Positions 26,418-35,169 of a DNA stretch of 64,000 nucleotides are shown here, in pieces. The first letter of the stretch is position 1, and each line of letters begins with the position of its first letter. The notes below the pieces were generated by a model. The model was not told the origin of the DNA. It saw nothing but the letters and a program-made list of their open reading frames with translations, and did no database searches. The position numbers and the translations under genes were made by a program. The DNA is taken from contig LAZY01000010.1 of NCBI GenBank assembly GCA_001013295.1, forward strand, positions 124,001 through 188,000, read 5' to 3'. The DNA comes from Chryseobacterium indologenes (GTDB lineage Bacteria > Bacteroidota > Bacteroidia > Flavobacteriales > Weeksellaceae).

Positions 26418-26978
26418 ATGAAAAGAACGATTATCGCTTCCTTATTTTTAATCATAGCGTGTAAGGAAGAAAAGAAGGAGAACGCAACCCTAACACAACC
26501 TGAAACTGAACAGGTAAAAGAAAAAGTGGTTTTACACAATGAATCCAATGAATCCGAAGCAGCTCAAAAATGGCTGGAGAAGAGCATTGTAGATTATTTT
26601 AAAGCAGACCTTGTCAAGCAGGACAAAAATATGCAGAAAATGACCACGAAAGACTATTACGACTATAAAACCGATGCTACGAATGTAGATCTTGATGTGG
26701 ATGGAAGTCTTACAGAGCAGGAATTCAAAGATAAATGGAAGGGCAAATTTGATACAAGTAAAGCTGGAATCGGTATTGGATTTCTTATTCCCGCACAGGA
26801 CTGGAACAATATTGAAGTAGGAAGCTGCGAACTGAAATCCTCTTCCAAAGACGAATATACATTCAATGTAGTGTTGAAAGATGATAGCTTTAAAGCTAAA
26901 TATCCGTCAGTGATCAAAGTAAAAAAAGAAAATGGATCTTTTCTGATTGCAGATGTGTTGCAGGAAGAGCCAAAATAA
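26418..26978 (+). CDS. lipoprotein of unknown function
   Basis: The 186-residue protein has a lipoprotein signal (MKRTIIASLFLIIAC, Cys15) followed by a charged linker and a globular domain from about residue 45: AQKWLEKSIVDYFKADLVKQ, then TTKDYYDYKTDATNVDLD and a C-terminal strand pair FNVVLKDDSFKAKYPSVIKV. It resembles small DUF3828-type periplasmic proteins, but I am not sure of the family. It precedes cutC by 22 bp and is probably co-transcribed. Confidence 0.65.
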   Translation: MKRTIIASLFLIIACKEEKKENATLTQPETEQVKEKVVLHNESNESEAAQKWLEKSIVDYFKADLVKQDKNMQKMTTKDYYDYKTDATNVDLDVDGSLTEQEFKDKWKGKFDTSKAGIGIGFLIPAQDWNNIEVGSCELKSSSKDEYTFNVVLKDDSFKAKYPSVIKVKKENGSFLIADVLQEEPK

Positions 26979-27000
26979 CAGTAAGCATACAAAATAAACA

Positions 27001-27663
27001 ATGTCAAAAATAGAAATAGCGTGCTTCAATCCTGAGTCAGCGGTCATCGCTTTTGAAAATGGAGCTGATAGAATCGAATTATGTGACGGATTAAGCGAAG
27101 GGGGAACTACTCCCGATTTTGAAACTACAAAACAGCTTCGTGAAAAAATCAATATCCCGATTTTTGTAATGATCCGCCCGAGAGGAGGTGATTTTACTTA
27201 CTCAGAGGCAGAATTTGAACAGATGAAAAATGATCTGGTTCAGTTGAAGTCTTTAAACGTCGATGGTTTCGTATTTGGAATTCTGGATGAAAATGATGAG
27301 GTGAATATAGAACAGAATAGAGCTTTGGTAGAATTGGCTGCGCCGTTTCAATGTACTTTTCACCGTGCTTTCGACAGAGCCAAAAACCTGGAGGATTCTT
27401 TAGAAAAAGTAATAGAATGTGGTTTTAAAACGATTCTTACTTCCGGCCAGAAACCTAATGTGTCAGAAGGAAAGGAAAATCTGAAAAAACTGGTTGAGCT
27501 TTCTGATGGCAGAATTGAAATTCTTGTAGGAGGCGGACTTCGTTCTTCGAATATTGAAGAATTACGGGCATTTACAAAAGCAGGCTACTTTCATTCCTCT
27601 GCGATTACTGATGGCGGGGCATTTGCCAATCCGGCTGAGGTTGTTGCTTTGAAGAATAAATAA
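27001..27663 (+). CDS. cutC: CutC family protein
   Basis: The 220-residue protein matches CutC: KIEIACFNPESAVIAFENGA, RIELCDGLSEGGTTP, then MIRPRGGDFTYSEAE and TFHRAFDRAKN, ending in ILVGGGLRSSNIEEL. It is a TIM-barrel cytoplasmic protein traditionally linked to copper homeostasis, although its enzymatic role is unsettled. Length is slightly shorter than the E. coli form. It follows a lipoprotein gene in a likely two-gene operon; an inverted-repeat element follows it. Confidence 0.93.
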   Translation: MSKIEIACFNPESAVIAFENGADRIELCDGLSEGGTTPDFETTKQLREKINIPIFVMIRPRGGDFTYSEAEFEQMKNDLVQLKSLNVDGFVFGILDENDEVNIEQNRALVELAAPFQCTFHRAFDRAKNLEDSLEKVIECGFKTILTSGQKPNVSEGKENLKKLVELSDGRIEILVGGGLRSSNIEELRAFTKAGYFHSSAITDGGAFANPAEVVALKNK

Positions 27664-27722
27664 TACATACTCAATTTGTCATTCAGAGCATAGTGAGGAA
27701 TGACAAGATTGAAAAAAATATT

Positions 27723-27893
27723 TAACGCAAAGTTTTTGATAACTGACTACTTTATTTTTAAGGATGCAAAGAAAAGTGACTTTGTCGCTGAAGAAGCCGA
27801 AGGTAAAACTTCCGCTTAAAAAGAATCAATGCAGTTGATTCCTCCTTTGCCTCCTTAAAAATATAACATAAAGCAAATAAAAACTTTGCGTTA
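27723..27893. repeat. triple-nested inverted repeat, CGCAAAG family
   Basis: Outer arms TAACGCAAAGTTTTT (27723-27737) and its exact reverse complement (27879-27893); middle arms TATTTTTAAGGATGCAAAG (27753-27771) and its reverse complement with one change (27845-27863); inner hairpin GAATCAA-tgcag-TTGATTC (27823-27841). A direct motif TGTCGCTGAAGAAGC near 27783 recurs as CGTCGCTGATGAAGC near 41121. Confidence 0.85.
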
Positions 27894-27915
27894 GAAAAAA
27901 ATTAAACACACACAA

Positions 27916-28302
27916 ATGAATGAAAACGAATTATCCTACAAAATAATAGGGGCTGCTATAGAAGTACATAAGACTTTAGGGGTCGGGTTATTAGAAAATG
28001 CATATGAAACAGCTTTGGCTTATGAATTAAAAGCTCAGGGATTCAATGTGCAACAACAGGTTTCTTTGCCAATGCGGTATAAAGAAATAACGGTAGAAAA
28101 TGTCTGTAAAATTGATTTGATTGTAGAAAATAAGGTACTTGTAGAAGTAAAATCTGTACTAGAATTAAATCCTATTTTTCATTCACAGGTACTGACCTAC
28201 CTAAAACATGCCCAAATAAGACTGGGATTACTTATTAATTTTAATAGCGAACTTATTAAATACGGAATTCATAGAATCGTAAACAAACTTATTGATGAAT
28301 AA
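27916..28302 (+). CDS. GxxExxY family protein
   Basis: The 128-residue protein has the name-giving motif in GVGLLENAYETALAYEL (residues about 21-37), then LPMRYKEITVENVCKIDLIV and VLVEVKSV, which is the D-x(n)-ExK core of a PD-(D/E)XK nuclease fold, and GLLINFN near the end. Proteins of this family are common singletons in Bacteroidota and planctomycetes; their role is unknown, nucleic-acid cleavage or binding being suspected from the fold. Its last 8 bp overlap the start of the beta-mannosidase gene. Confidence 0.85.
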   Translation: MNENELSYKIIGAAIEVHKTLGVGLLENAYETALAYELKAQGFNVQQQVSLPMRYKEITVENVCKIDLIVENKVLVEVKSVLELNPIFHSQVLTYLKHAQIRLGLLINFNSELIKYGIHRIVNKLIDE

Positions 28303-30763
28303 AACTATCCTTTTTGCTTTCATTTTCATTCAGACATTCGTAGCTGCACAGTTTTCGGAAAAGAATTTGTCTTCGGAATCCTGGCAGTTCAAAAATTCGA
28401 AAGACTCGAAGTGGCTTCCTGCAAAAGTACCGGGAACAATACATTTGGATCTGATGAATAATAAAGTCATTCCGGATCCTTTTAGAGATGAAAACGAAAA
28501 GAAAGTACAGTGGATAGAAAACGAAGATTGGGAATATCATACCCGTTTCAATATTACCCAAAAAGAACTGGGAAATCAGCATGCCGATCTTGTATTCAAC
28601 GGATTAGACACTTTTGCGGAGATTTATCTTAACGGAAAACTATTGAAAAAAACAGACAATATGTTTAGGAAGTGGGAAATTTCGGTGAAAGACCTGTTGA
28701 AAAAAGGGGACAATGATTTGAGAATTAAATTTCTATCCACAGTTGAAGAAGGTAAAAAAAGGGCTAAGCAGGTTCCGTTCACCATGCCCGAATCTCCCAG
28801 AAGCTTTGTAAGAAAAGCACAGTACCAGTTTGGCTGGGATTGGGGACCAAGATTGGTAACAGCAGGAATTTGGAAAGAGGTCAAAGTTGCGTTTTGGAAT
28901 ACAGCTAAAGTTGAGAATATAAAAATTGAACAGAAAGACTTATCGGATAAAAATGCGGATTTGAATATTCATGCTTTAATTCTTGTTGAAAAGGAGGGTA
29001 AATATACCTTTACAATCAATAATAAAACGACTACAGTTCAGTTGAAAAAAGGAGAAAACCGACTGAACCTTCCTTTTACCATTCAGAATCCGAAACTATG
29101 GCAGCCTAATGGTTGGGGAGAAGCCTATCTGTATGATATGAAGTTTTCATTGCATAAAGACTCGGATTTACTTTCTGCTGAAGAAATGAAAGTAGGGTTA
29201 AGAACTATAGAACTCGTACAGCAAAAAGACGCCAAAGGAAAATCATTCTACTTTAAAGTGAATGGGAATCCATTATACATTAAGGGAACCAACTGGATTC
29301 CTGCAGATAGTTTTTCCCCTCGTATTACAAAGGAGAAATATCAAAAGCTGATCAGAGATGCTAAAGAAGCGAATATGAATATGATCCGTATCTGGGGCGG
29401 TGGAATCTATGAAGATGACGAATTCTACAAAGCCTGTGACGAAAACGGAATTTTAGTCTGGCAGGATTTTATGTTTGCCGGAAGCTTTTATCCGGCAGAT
29501 GATGCATTTATAAGCAATGTAAAAGAAGAAGTAAAAGATCAGGTGAGCAGACTTCAGAATCATCCTTCAATTGCTTTATGGTGCGGAAATAATGAAATTG
29601 ATGAAGCAATTGTCAACTGGGGGTATCAGAAACAGTTTAAATATTACAAAAATGATTCGTTACAGGTCTGGAAAGATTATAAAAAACTCTTTCATGAAGC
29701 CATTCCCAATGCTTTGCAGGAAAACCTTACAGCAGACAAAAATATCTATTGGCCGAGTTCTCCGTCAATCGGGTGGGGGCATAAAGAAAGCCTTACAGAA
29801 GGAGACTCGCATTATTGGGGAGTTTGGTGGGGTGAGCAGCCGTTTGAGATTTACAATGAAAAAGTAGGCCGATTTATGTCTGAATATGGTTTCCAGGGAA
29901 TGCCGACTCTTGAAACAACAAAATCGATGTTTTCAGGGACCCCGGATCTGAGTGTGCAGAATCCTACCATCAAAGCTCACGAAAAGCATGCAAGAGGCTG
30001 GGAGATTATCAACGAATATATGAAGCGGGATTACCATGTCCCGGTAGATTTTGTTCAGTACAATTATGTTTCTCAATTGCTGCAGGCCCGTGGAATGCAG
30101 ATTGCGATCGAAGCGCACCGTCGTGCAAGGCCTTACAATATGGGAACTTTATACTGGCAGCTCAACGATTGCTGGCCGGTGGTTTCCTGGTCTTCGATTG
30201 ATTATCTCGGAAACTGGAAAGCTTTTCATTATGAGGCCAAAAGGAGCTTTGAGCCTTTACTGATCTCGGTGGCGGAAACTGAAAAATCGTATGATATTTA
30301 CTTGATGAATGACTTGCTTAAAGGCTTCAATTTTGACTTAAAATTAGAGCTTATTGATTTTAAAGGGAAAAAGCTTTGGGAAAATAATAAATCCGGAGAA
30401 GTGAAAACCAATACAAGTGAAAAAATATTAAGCCTCAATAAAGCAGATCTTGGTCAATTCGACTTATCAAATACCGTTTTAAAGATGAGTTCCGGACATG
30501 AGGTTCAAATTGAAAAACTATTTTTCTTTAAAAAACCCAAAGATTTAAAACTTTCAAAACCTGCCATTAAGATCAAGAGAATATCTCCAACTGAAATTGA
30601 AGTTTCAACAGATGTTCTTGCAAAAGATGTCTACCTGATCGGAGATGCCCATTTCAGTGATAATTTCTTTGATCTTCTGCCAAAAACCTCAAAAAGAATT
30701 ATACTCTCAAAACCGTTGGATAAAGTTGAGGTAATGAGCCTTTGGGATACTGGAAAAAAATAA
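28295..30763 (+). CDS. beta-mannosidase (GH2), secreted
   Basis: Starting at the ATG at 28295 (a TTG at 28292 is less likely) the protein is 822 residues with a signal peptide (MNKTILFAFIFIQTFVAAQ). The GH2 jelly-roll (WEYHTRFNITQKELG), the immunoglobulin-like middle and the barrel are present. WCGNNEIDEA places the acid/base Glu at 434 and SEYGFQGMP the nucleophile at Glu530; FQWGWDWGPR-like FGWDWGPRL is typical of mannosidases rather than galactosidases. It removes terminal beta-mannose from glycans, in line with the glycosylasparaginase and hexosaminidase nearby. It overlaps GxxExxY by 8 bp. Confidence 0.92.
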   Translation: MNKTILFAFIFIQTFVAAQFSEKNLSSESWQFKNSKDSKWLPAKVPGTIHLDLMNNKVIPDPFRDENEKKVQWIENEDWEYHTRFNITQKELGNQHADLVFNGLDTFAEIYLNGKLLKKTDNMFRKWEISVKDLLKKGDNDLRIKFLSTVEEGKKRAKQVPFTMPESPRSFVRKAQYQFGWDWGPRLVTAGIWKEVKVAFWNTAKVENIKIEQKDLSDKNADLNIHALILVEKEGKYTFTINNKTTTVQLKKGENRLNLPFTIQNPKLWQPNGWGEAYLYDMKFSLHKDSDLLSAEEMKVGLRTIELVQQKDAKGKSFYFKVNGNPLYIKGTNWIPADSFSPRITKEKYQKLIRDAKEANMNMIRIWGGGIYEDDEFYKACDENGILVWQDFMFAGSFYPADDAFISNVKEEVKDQVSRLQNHPSIALWCGNNEIDEAIVNWGYQKQFKYYKNDSLQVWKDYKKLFHEAIPNALQENLTADKNIYWPSSPSIGWGHKESLTEGDSHYWGVWWGEQPFEIYNEKVGRFMSEYGFQGMPTLETTKSMFSGTPDLSVQNPTIKAHEKHARGWEIINEYMKRDYHVPVDFVQYNYVSQLLQARGMQIAIEAHRRARPYNMGTLYWQLNDCWPVVSWSSIDYLGNWKAFHYEAKRSFEPLLISVAETEKSYDIYLMNDLLKGFNFDLKLELIDFKGKKLWENNKSGEVKTNTSEKILSLNKADLGQFDLSNTVLKMSSGHEVQIEKLFFFKKPKDLKLSKPAIKIKRISPTEIEVSTDVLAKDVYLIGDAHFSDNFFDLLPKTSKRIILSKPLDKVEVMSLWDTGKK

Positions 30764-30786
30764 ACAGACATCAAAATAAGAATCAT

Positions 30787-30939
30787 ATGAAACGCAATAC
30801 ATCGATTTCTTCAGGTGAAGAAGAAAATAAAATTCGACTTTTAAAAAAAATGCTCAGAGAAGGTCTTGAAAGTGGTACAGCCACCGATTTTGATGCTGAA
30901 AAGCATTTGACATTATTACAATCTAAAATGAAAAAATAA
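30787..30939 (+). pseudogene. relic ParD-type antitoxin, DNA-binding core deleted
   Basis: The 50-codon frame joins a ParD-like start (KRNTSISSGE) directly to a ParD-like tail (EENKIRLLKKMLREGLESG, then FDAEKHLTLL). A full ParD is about 80 residues and has a ribbon-helix-helix core of some 35 residues between these parts, which is missing here. The tail is the toxin-binding part. The frame is intact, so a short peptide could still be made, but it should not bind DNA. A ParE fragment follows at once. Confidence 0.6.
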
Positions 30940-31017
30940 ATGGCAGAGTATAGGCTCACCCCATAAAGCTGTTCTGTTAATTTGAATCTTGACTTAGCAG
31001 AAATCCTACCCAAAAAA
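30940..31017 (+). pseudogene. relic ParE-type toxin
   Basis: An ATG directly after the ParD stop (TAAATG) reads MAEYRLTP and then a stop at 30964. This is the canonical start of ParE toxins (MAEYRLTPKA...). The expected next residues KAV are present one base out of frame (30965-30973), and DLAEI appears at 30991 in the first frame. Little else of the toxin remains before the next gene, so the toxin is dead. Confidence 0.55.
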
Positions 31018-31081
31018 AGATAAATTTTACGTCTCCAACTGAAAAATCAGCCGTAAATTTGCACTATATTTCTTTACAGTT

Positions 31082-31990
31082 ATGGTAAATTTTGTTCTGA
31101 TTGCAGTGTGCATTGTGGCGGGGATGATATTCAAAGCAACAAAATCTATCCACCCGGATGCCCACAAAGGCATCAATACCTGGATTCTTTATATTGCTCT
31201 TCCGGCAGTCTCATTCAAATATCTGCCTAAAGTAAAATGGACAACAGAAATGCTGTTTCCGATCGCTGCTACATTTTTAATCTCTGTGTTCTGTTTCTTC
31301 TTTATGATGTTTTACAGCAAAAGCAGAGGCTATTCAAGGCGTTCCAGAAGTACTCTGGAGCTGGCAAGCGGATACAGTAATACTTCCTTTATCGGATTTC
31401 CACTGATCAGTGCTTTTTATGGAGAAAGTCTTTTAAGTATTGCCATTATTTGTGACCAGACCATGTTTTTTGCCCTTTCAACATTAGGAATTATTGCTGC
31501 CGTAAAAGGAGGAAGCAAATCAGGAAAAGTGAGTGCAGTGTTTATTCTGAAAAGACTGATTACATTTCCTCCATTAATAGGTTGTATTTCTGCTTTGGTA
31601 TTATCACAATTCATAGATTTTACAGTGGCGGAGCCGTTTTTTGATAAACTGGCAGCCACAGTAAGTCCTTTGGCTCTGTTTTCAGTAGGATTGCAGTTGA
31701 AATTTAACGGCTGGAAAAAACTGATCCCGCAAATGTCGATGTCAATGCTTTATAAACTGATCCTGGCTCCGGCAATGGTGTTAGGAATGGCTCTGTTATT
31801 TGGAATAAAAGGAGATGTAGCAAAAATTACCATATTTGAAGCGGCTATGCCAACATTGGTAACCTCAAGTATCATTGCAGAACAGTTCAGACTGAATACA
31901 AAACTGACGAATCTGATCATTGGATTCAGTATTATTGTAGGCTTTTTTACCTCTGCATTTTGGTATGAGATCATCGAACTTTTATTGTAA
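31082..31990 (+). CDS. AEC-family (auxin efflux carrier-like) transporter
   Basis: The 302-residue protein has ten hydrophobic segments in two groups of five with a polar loop at about 80-105 (YSKSRGYSRRSRSTLELASG). SGYSNTSFIGFPLISAFYGE is the usual motif of AEC transporters (substrate crossover region), and the second half has TLVTSSIIAEQF. Bacterial members carry dicarboxylates such as malate or related anions; substrate unknown here. It overlaps the convergent gene by 9 bp. Confidence 0.87.
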   Translation: MVNFVLIAVCIVAGMIFKATKSIHPDAHKGINTWILYIALPAVSFKYLPKVKWTTEMLFPIAATFLISVFCFFFMMFYSKSRGYSRRSRSTLELASGYSNTSFIGFPLISAFYGESLLSIAIICDQTMFFALSTLGIIAAVKGGSKSGKVSAVFILKRLITFPPLIGCISALVLSQFIDFTVAEPFFDKLAATVSPLALFSVGLQLKFNGWKKLIPQMSMSMLYKLILAPAMVLGMALLFGIKGDVAKITIFEAAMPTLVTSSIIAEQFRLNTKLTNLIIGFSIIVGFFTSAFWYEIIELLL

Positions 31991-32452
31991 TTCAAAGTCG
32001 TAAAGAAAAATAGAATCAATAGTATCTTTCCATTGTTCAAAAGAAAGGATGTTACTTCCAACAGGCATAATAGAAGTTGCAGAATACAAAGGCGAGCCTT
32101 TTAGCCTGATTTTAGCTTTGAAAGTCATCCTTTTACCTGTTTTTTGTATGGTTTTAAGCATAAAGAATGGATTATTCATCATCTGTGCTTCACAAAAGAC
32201 CAATTCAATACTATTATCGATGGTCTCATCTTTTTCAAAATTTGTCAGAACATTCATCATGTCTGGTTTCTCACTGATGTTTTGTTCTTCAGTAATTTCA
32301 AAGCCGATGATTTTATTACCTTCTGTTTGAGTTTTAAGGATCAGTTTTTTTCCAATAGGAATGGTCACCTCCGTCTTTTTTATAAGTGTTTTTTCCTGGG
32401 CTTGCGTTATGAATAGTAAAAACAGAAAGAATAGCGATAATAATTTTTTCAT
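31982..32452 (-). CDS. secreted protein of unknown function
   Basis: The 156-residue protein has a clear signal peptide (MKKLLSLFFLFLLFITQAQ) and a small beta-rich body: VTIPIGKKLILKTQTEGN, VFCEAQMMNNPFFMLK and MTFKAKIRLKGSPLYSATSI. I do not recognise the family. Its 3' end overlaps the AEC transporter by 9 bp tail to tail, and it is divergent from priA with 107 bp between them. Confidence 0.65.
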   Translation of the reverse strand: MKKLLSLFFLFLLFITQAQEKTLIKKTEVTIPIGKKLILKTQTEGNKIIGFEITEEQNISEKPDMMNVLTNFEKDETIDNSIELVFCEAQMMNNPFFMLKTIQKTGKRMTFKAKIRLKGSPLYSATSIMPVGSNILSFEQWKDTIDSIFLYDFELQ

Positions 32453-32511
32453 AGTTATAAAGTTTAAATTGAAAAATACAGACTTTTAAAAAACGGCAAA
32501 AATATAAATTA

Positions 32512-32542
32512 TTGCAATTCTCTGAAGAAAAATCTAATTTTA
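32512..32542 (+). promoter_or_regulatory. priA promoter candidate
   Basis: TTG (32512-32514), 20 nt, TAATTTTA (32535-32542), one change from TAnnTTTG. The start codon at 32560 is only 17 nt beyond, so the leader would be very short. Confidence 0.5.
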
Positions 32543-32559
32543 CACTTTAAATATTTCCC

Positions 32560-35007
32560 TTGCAATACGCTCAAATTGTTTTACCGTTAAATTTAAAAGG
32601 ATCCTTTACTTATAAGGTTCCGGAAGAACTGATGCCCGAAATTCAACCTGGAATGCGGGTGCTTGTTCCGTTTGGCGGAAAGAAGATCTACACGGGAATT
32701 GTATTTGAGCTTCATGATCATGCACCGGAAAGTTTTGTGGCCAAGGAAGTAATCAGTATGCTGGATGATAAGCCCATCCTTCCCGGGGAGCAGCTCCGTT
32801 TCTGGAAGTGGCTTTCGGATTATTACCTGTGTGGGCTTGGGGAGATTTACCGGTTTGCTTTTCCTTCCTCTTTAAAGCTGGAAAGTGAAACCTATTTAAA
32901 ACTGAAGCCGGGAGCGGTGGTGGAGTTTGAAAATCTGGATGTCAATGAAATATACCTGATTCAGGCATTGGAAGTACGACAGCTGATCAATCTTACCGAT
33001 ATTGAAGCCTTTATTCCCAAAAAAGATATTATCAAAACGATCAATTCACTGATCGACCTGCAGTATATTGAGATTGACGAGAAAATTGCCGAAAAGTATA
33101 AGGCAAAGGAAGTGGCTTATGCAAGAATTAATGATGCGGTTTTGGGAAACCAGAATCTTACGGAAATTCTTTTAAAACTGAATAGAGCTCAAAAGCAGAA
33201 AGATCTCTTCCTTGCTATTCTTGAAAAGCAGACAGAGCATCCTGATACTCCTATCAAAAAAGCAGATCTGTTTGAAGATGGCTATTTTGGAAGTTCTCAT
33301 TTCAAATCTCTGGTCGATAAGGGTCTGGTGGAAGAGTACTATATGCAGAAAGACAGAATTGAAAGCTATGAAGGAGAGATCGAAGAGCTTGAAGAGCTGT
33401 CTGAGCAACAGAAAACGGCTAAATCTGAGATCGATGAAGCTTTTGAAGAAGGAAAAAATGTTTTGCTTCACGGGGTAACATCATCGGGGAAAACTCATAT
33501 TTATTTGGAAAAGATTGATGAATGTATCAAAGAAGGCAGGAATGTTTTGTTTTTGCTTCCTGAAATCTCTCTTACTAAGCAGATTACCCAAAGATTAGAA
33601 AAGAAATATGGAAGACAGCTTGGATTCTATCACCAGAAACTGACCGATTTCGAGAAAGTGGAAGTCTGGAGAAGGATCAGACAGAATGACATCGGTATTC
33701 TGATCGGAACCCGTAATGCTTTATTCCTGCCTTATCAGAATTTAGGGCTGATTGTGGTAGATGAAGAGCATGATTCTGCCTACAGACCAAGGGAAGTATC
33801 TCCGTATTTTAATGCAAAAGATGCAGCTTTGGTTCTGGGAGGACTTTATAAAGCCGGAGTGATCCTGGGATCGGCAACTCCTTCCGTTGAAAGTTACTAT
33901 CGAGCAAGAAAAGATAAGATGAAATACATTTTCCTGAATGAAAGATTCGGGAATGTCAATCTGCCGGAGTATGAGCTGATCAACTTTAAGGAAGCCCAGG
34001 AGTCTAAAAATGTTTCCGGAAACTTCTCTTCAAAGCTTATTGAGGAGATGAAGAAGACTGTAGATGAGCATCATCAGGCTATTGTGCTTCACAACCGCCG
34101 CGGTTATGCCAATGTGGTGGAATGTGAAAGCTGCGGCTACGTCAATTACTGCTCCAATTGTGATGTGGTAATGACCTATCATAAAGCGGCCAATGAAATG
34201 AAATGCCATTATTGCGGACAACGGGCTTCAAAACCGAGAACCTGCCCGAAATGCCATTCTGAAAATCTGAATGAAAGAGGAGTAGGCGTAGAGCAGATTC
34301 ATGAGGAAGTTTCTAAACTGTTCCCTGAAAATGAGGTGGACAGAATGGATGTAGATTCTATGCGTAAGAAATTTGCCTACGAAAAGCTCTATGAAAAAAT
34401 TGAAGAAGGCGAAACGGATATTGTGGTGGGAACACAGATGATTTCCAAAGGGCTGGATTTTGACCATATCGAACTGGTGGCTATTCCCAAAGCGGATTCA
34501 CTGCTATATGTGCAGGATTTCAGAGCGGAAGAAAGAGCGTATCAGCTGATCACACAGGTCTCCGGAAGGGCAGGAAGAGTGTCCGGAAAAGGAAAAATCC
34601 TGATTCAGACGTATAATCCTGATCATTCTGTATTTCAGCTGATCAAAATGAACAATCCTGCCAAAATCTATAAATATATCCTTACAGAACGTCAGAAATT
34701 CCATTATCCGCCGTTTACCAAGCTGATCATGATCGAGCTTAAACACAGGAAAGAGGATAAAGTAGACCGTGCTTCTCAGTTTTTAGGATCTATCTTAAGA
34801 AAATACCTGCCGGAAGATTGTGTTTTGGGCCCGGAGAGAGCTCAGATTGCAAGGCTCAATAATTTATATCAGTTCCAGATTATGCTGAAGCTTCCCCGTG
34901 GGAAGAACTATGAGAAGTTTAAGAATATGGTTTTGATAAGTTTGAAAGAATTTGATGAAATCACTGCATATCAAAGCATTAAAAAAGATGTTTTTGTAGA
35001 TTTTTAA
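32560..35007 (+). CDS. priA: primosomal protein N', replication restart helicase PriA
   Basis: The 815-residue protein has the N-terminal 3'-DNA-binding domain (YAQIVLPLNLKGSFTYKVPE), Walker A GVTSSGKTHIY near 307, the DEEH box (IVVDEEHDSAYRP), and the zinc-binding insert with eight Cys (CESCGYVNYCSNC, then CHYCG and CPKCH). VGTQMISKGLDFDHI and VSGRAGR are the later helicase motifs. PriA rebuilds stalled forks. The start is TTG at 32560: an in-frame stop lies at 32548, and the first ATG (32632, residue 25) would remove conserved sequence. Full length. Confidence 0.96.
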   Translation: MQYAQIVLPLNLKGSFTYKVPEELMPEIQPGMRVLVPFGGKKIYTGIVFELHDHAPESFVAKEVISMLDDKPILPGEQLRFWKWLSDYYLCGLGEIYRFAFPSSLKLESETYLKLKPGAVVEFENLDVNEIYLIQALEVRQLINLTDIEAFIPKKDIIKTINSLIDLQYIEIDEKIAEKYKAKEVAYARINDAVLGNQNLTEILLKLNRAQKQKDLFLAILEKQTEHPDTPIKKADLFEDGYFGSSHFKSLVDKGLVEEYYMQKDRIESYEGEIEELEELSEQQKTAKSEIDEAFEEGKNVLLHGVTSSGKTHIYLEKIDECIKEGRNVLFLLPEISLTKQITQRLEKKYGRQLGFYHQKLTDFEKVEVWRRIRQNDIGILIGTRNALFLPYQNLGLIVVDEEHDSAYRPREVSPYFNAKDAALVLGGLYKAGVILGSATPSVESYYRARKDKMKYIFLNERFGNVNLPEYELINFKEAQESKNVSGNFSSKLIEEMKKTVDEHHQAIVLHNRRGYANVVECESCGYVNYCSNCDVVMTYHKAANEMKCHYCGQRASKPRTCPKCHSENLNERGVGVEQIHEEVSKLFPENEVDRMDVDSMRKKFAYEKLYEKIEEGETDIVVGTQMISKGLDFDHIELVAIPKADSLLYVQDFRAEERAYQLITQVSGRAGRVSGKGKILIQTYNPDHSVFQLIKMNNPAKIYKYILTERQKFHYPPFTKLIMIELKHRKEDKVDRASQFLGSILRKYLPEDCVLGPERAQIARLNNLYQFQIMLKLPRGKNYEKFKNMVLISLKEFDEITAYQSIKKDVFVDF

Positions 35008-35169
35008 CAATTTTTAACAAACTTTAGACTCTTTTATAAGGCGGCTATGACCCTTTATATGACAATAATTTCTACTTTTGGACGTTGATTAAGTGTTTGG
35101 CTTCCTAATTGAATGATTTAACCTATCATTTTTTATAGAGTCAAAACCTATAGAACAAAAAGAAGATAG

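Noticed and set aside
26130..27893. CRISPR-like array in the repeat-rich gaps
   Set aside because: Repeats are inverted and nested, not regularly spaced direct repeats; no cas genes.
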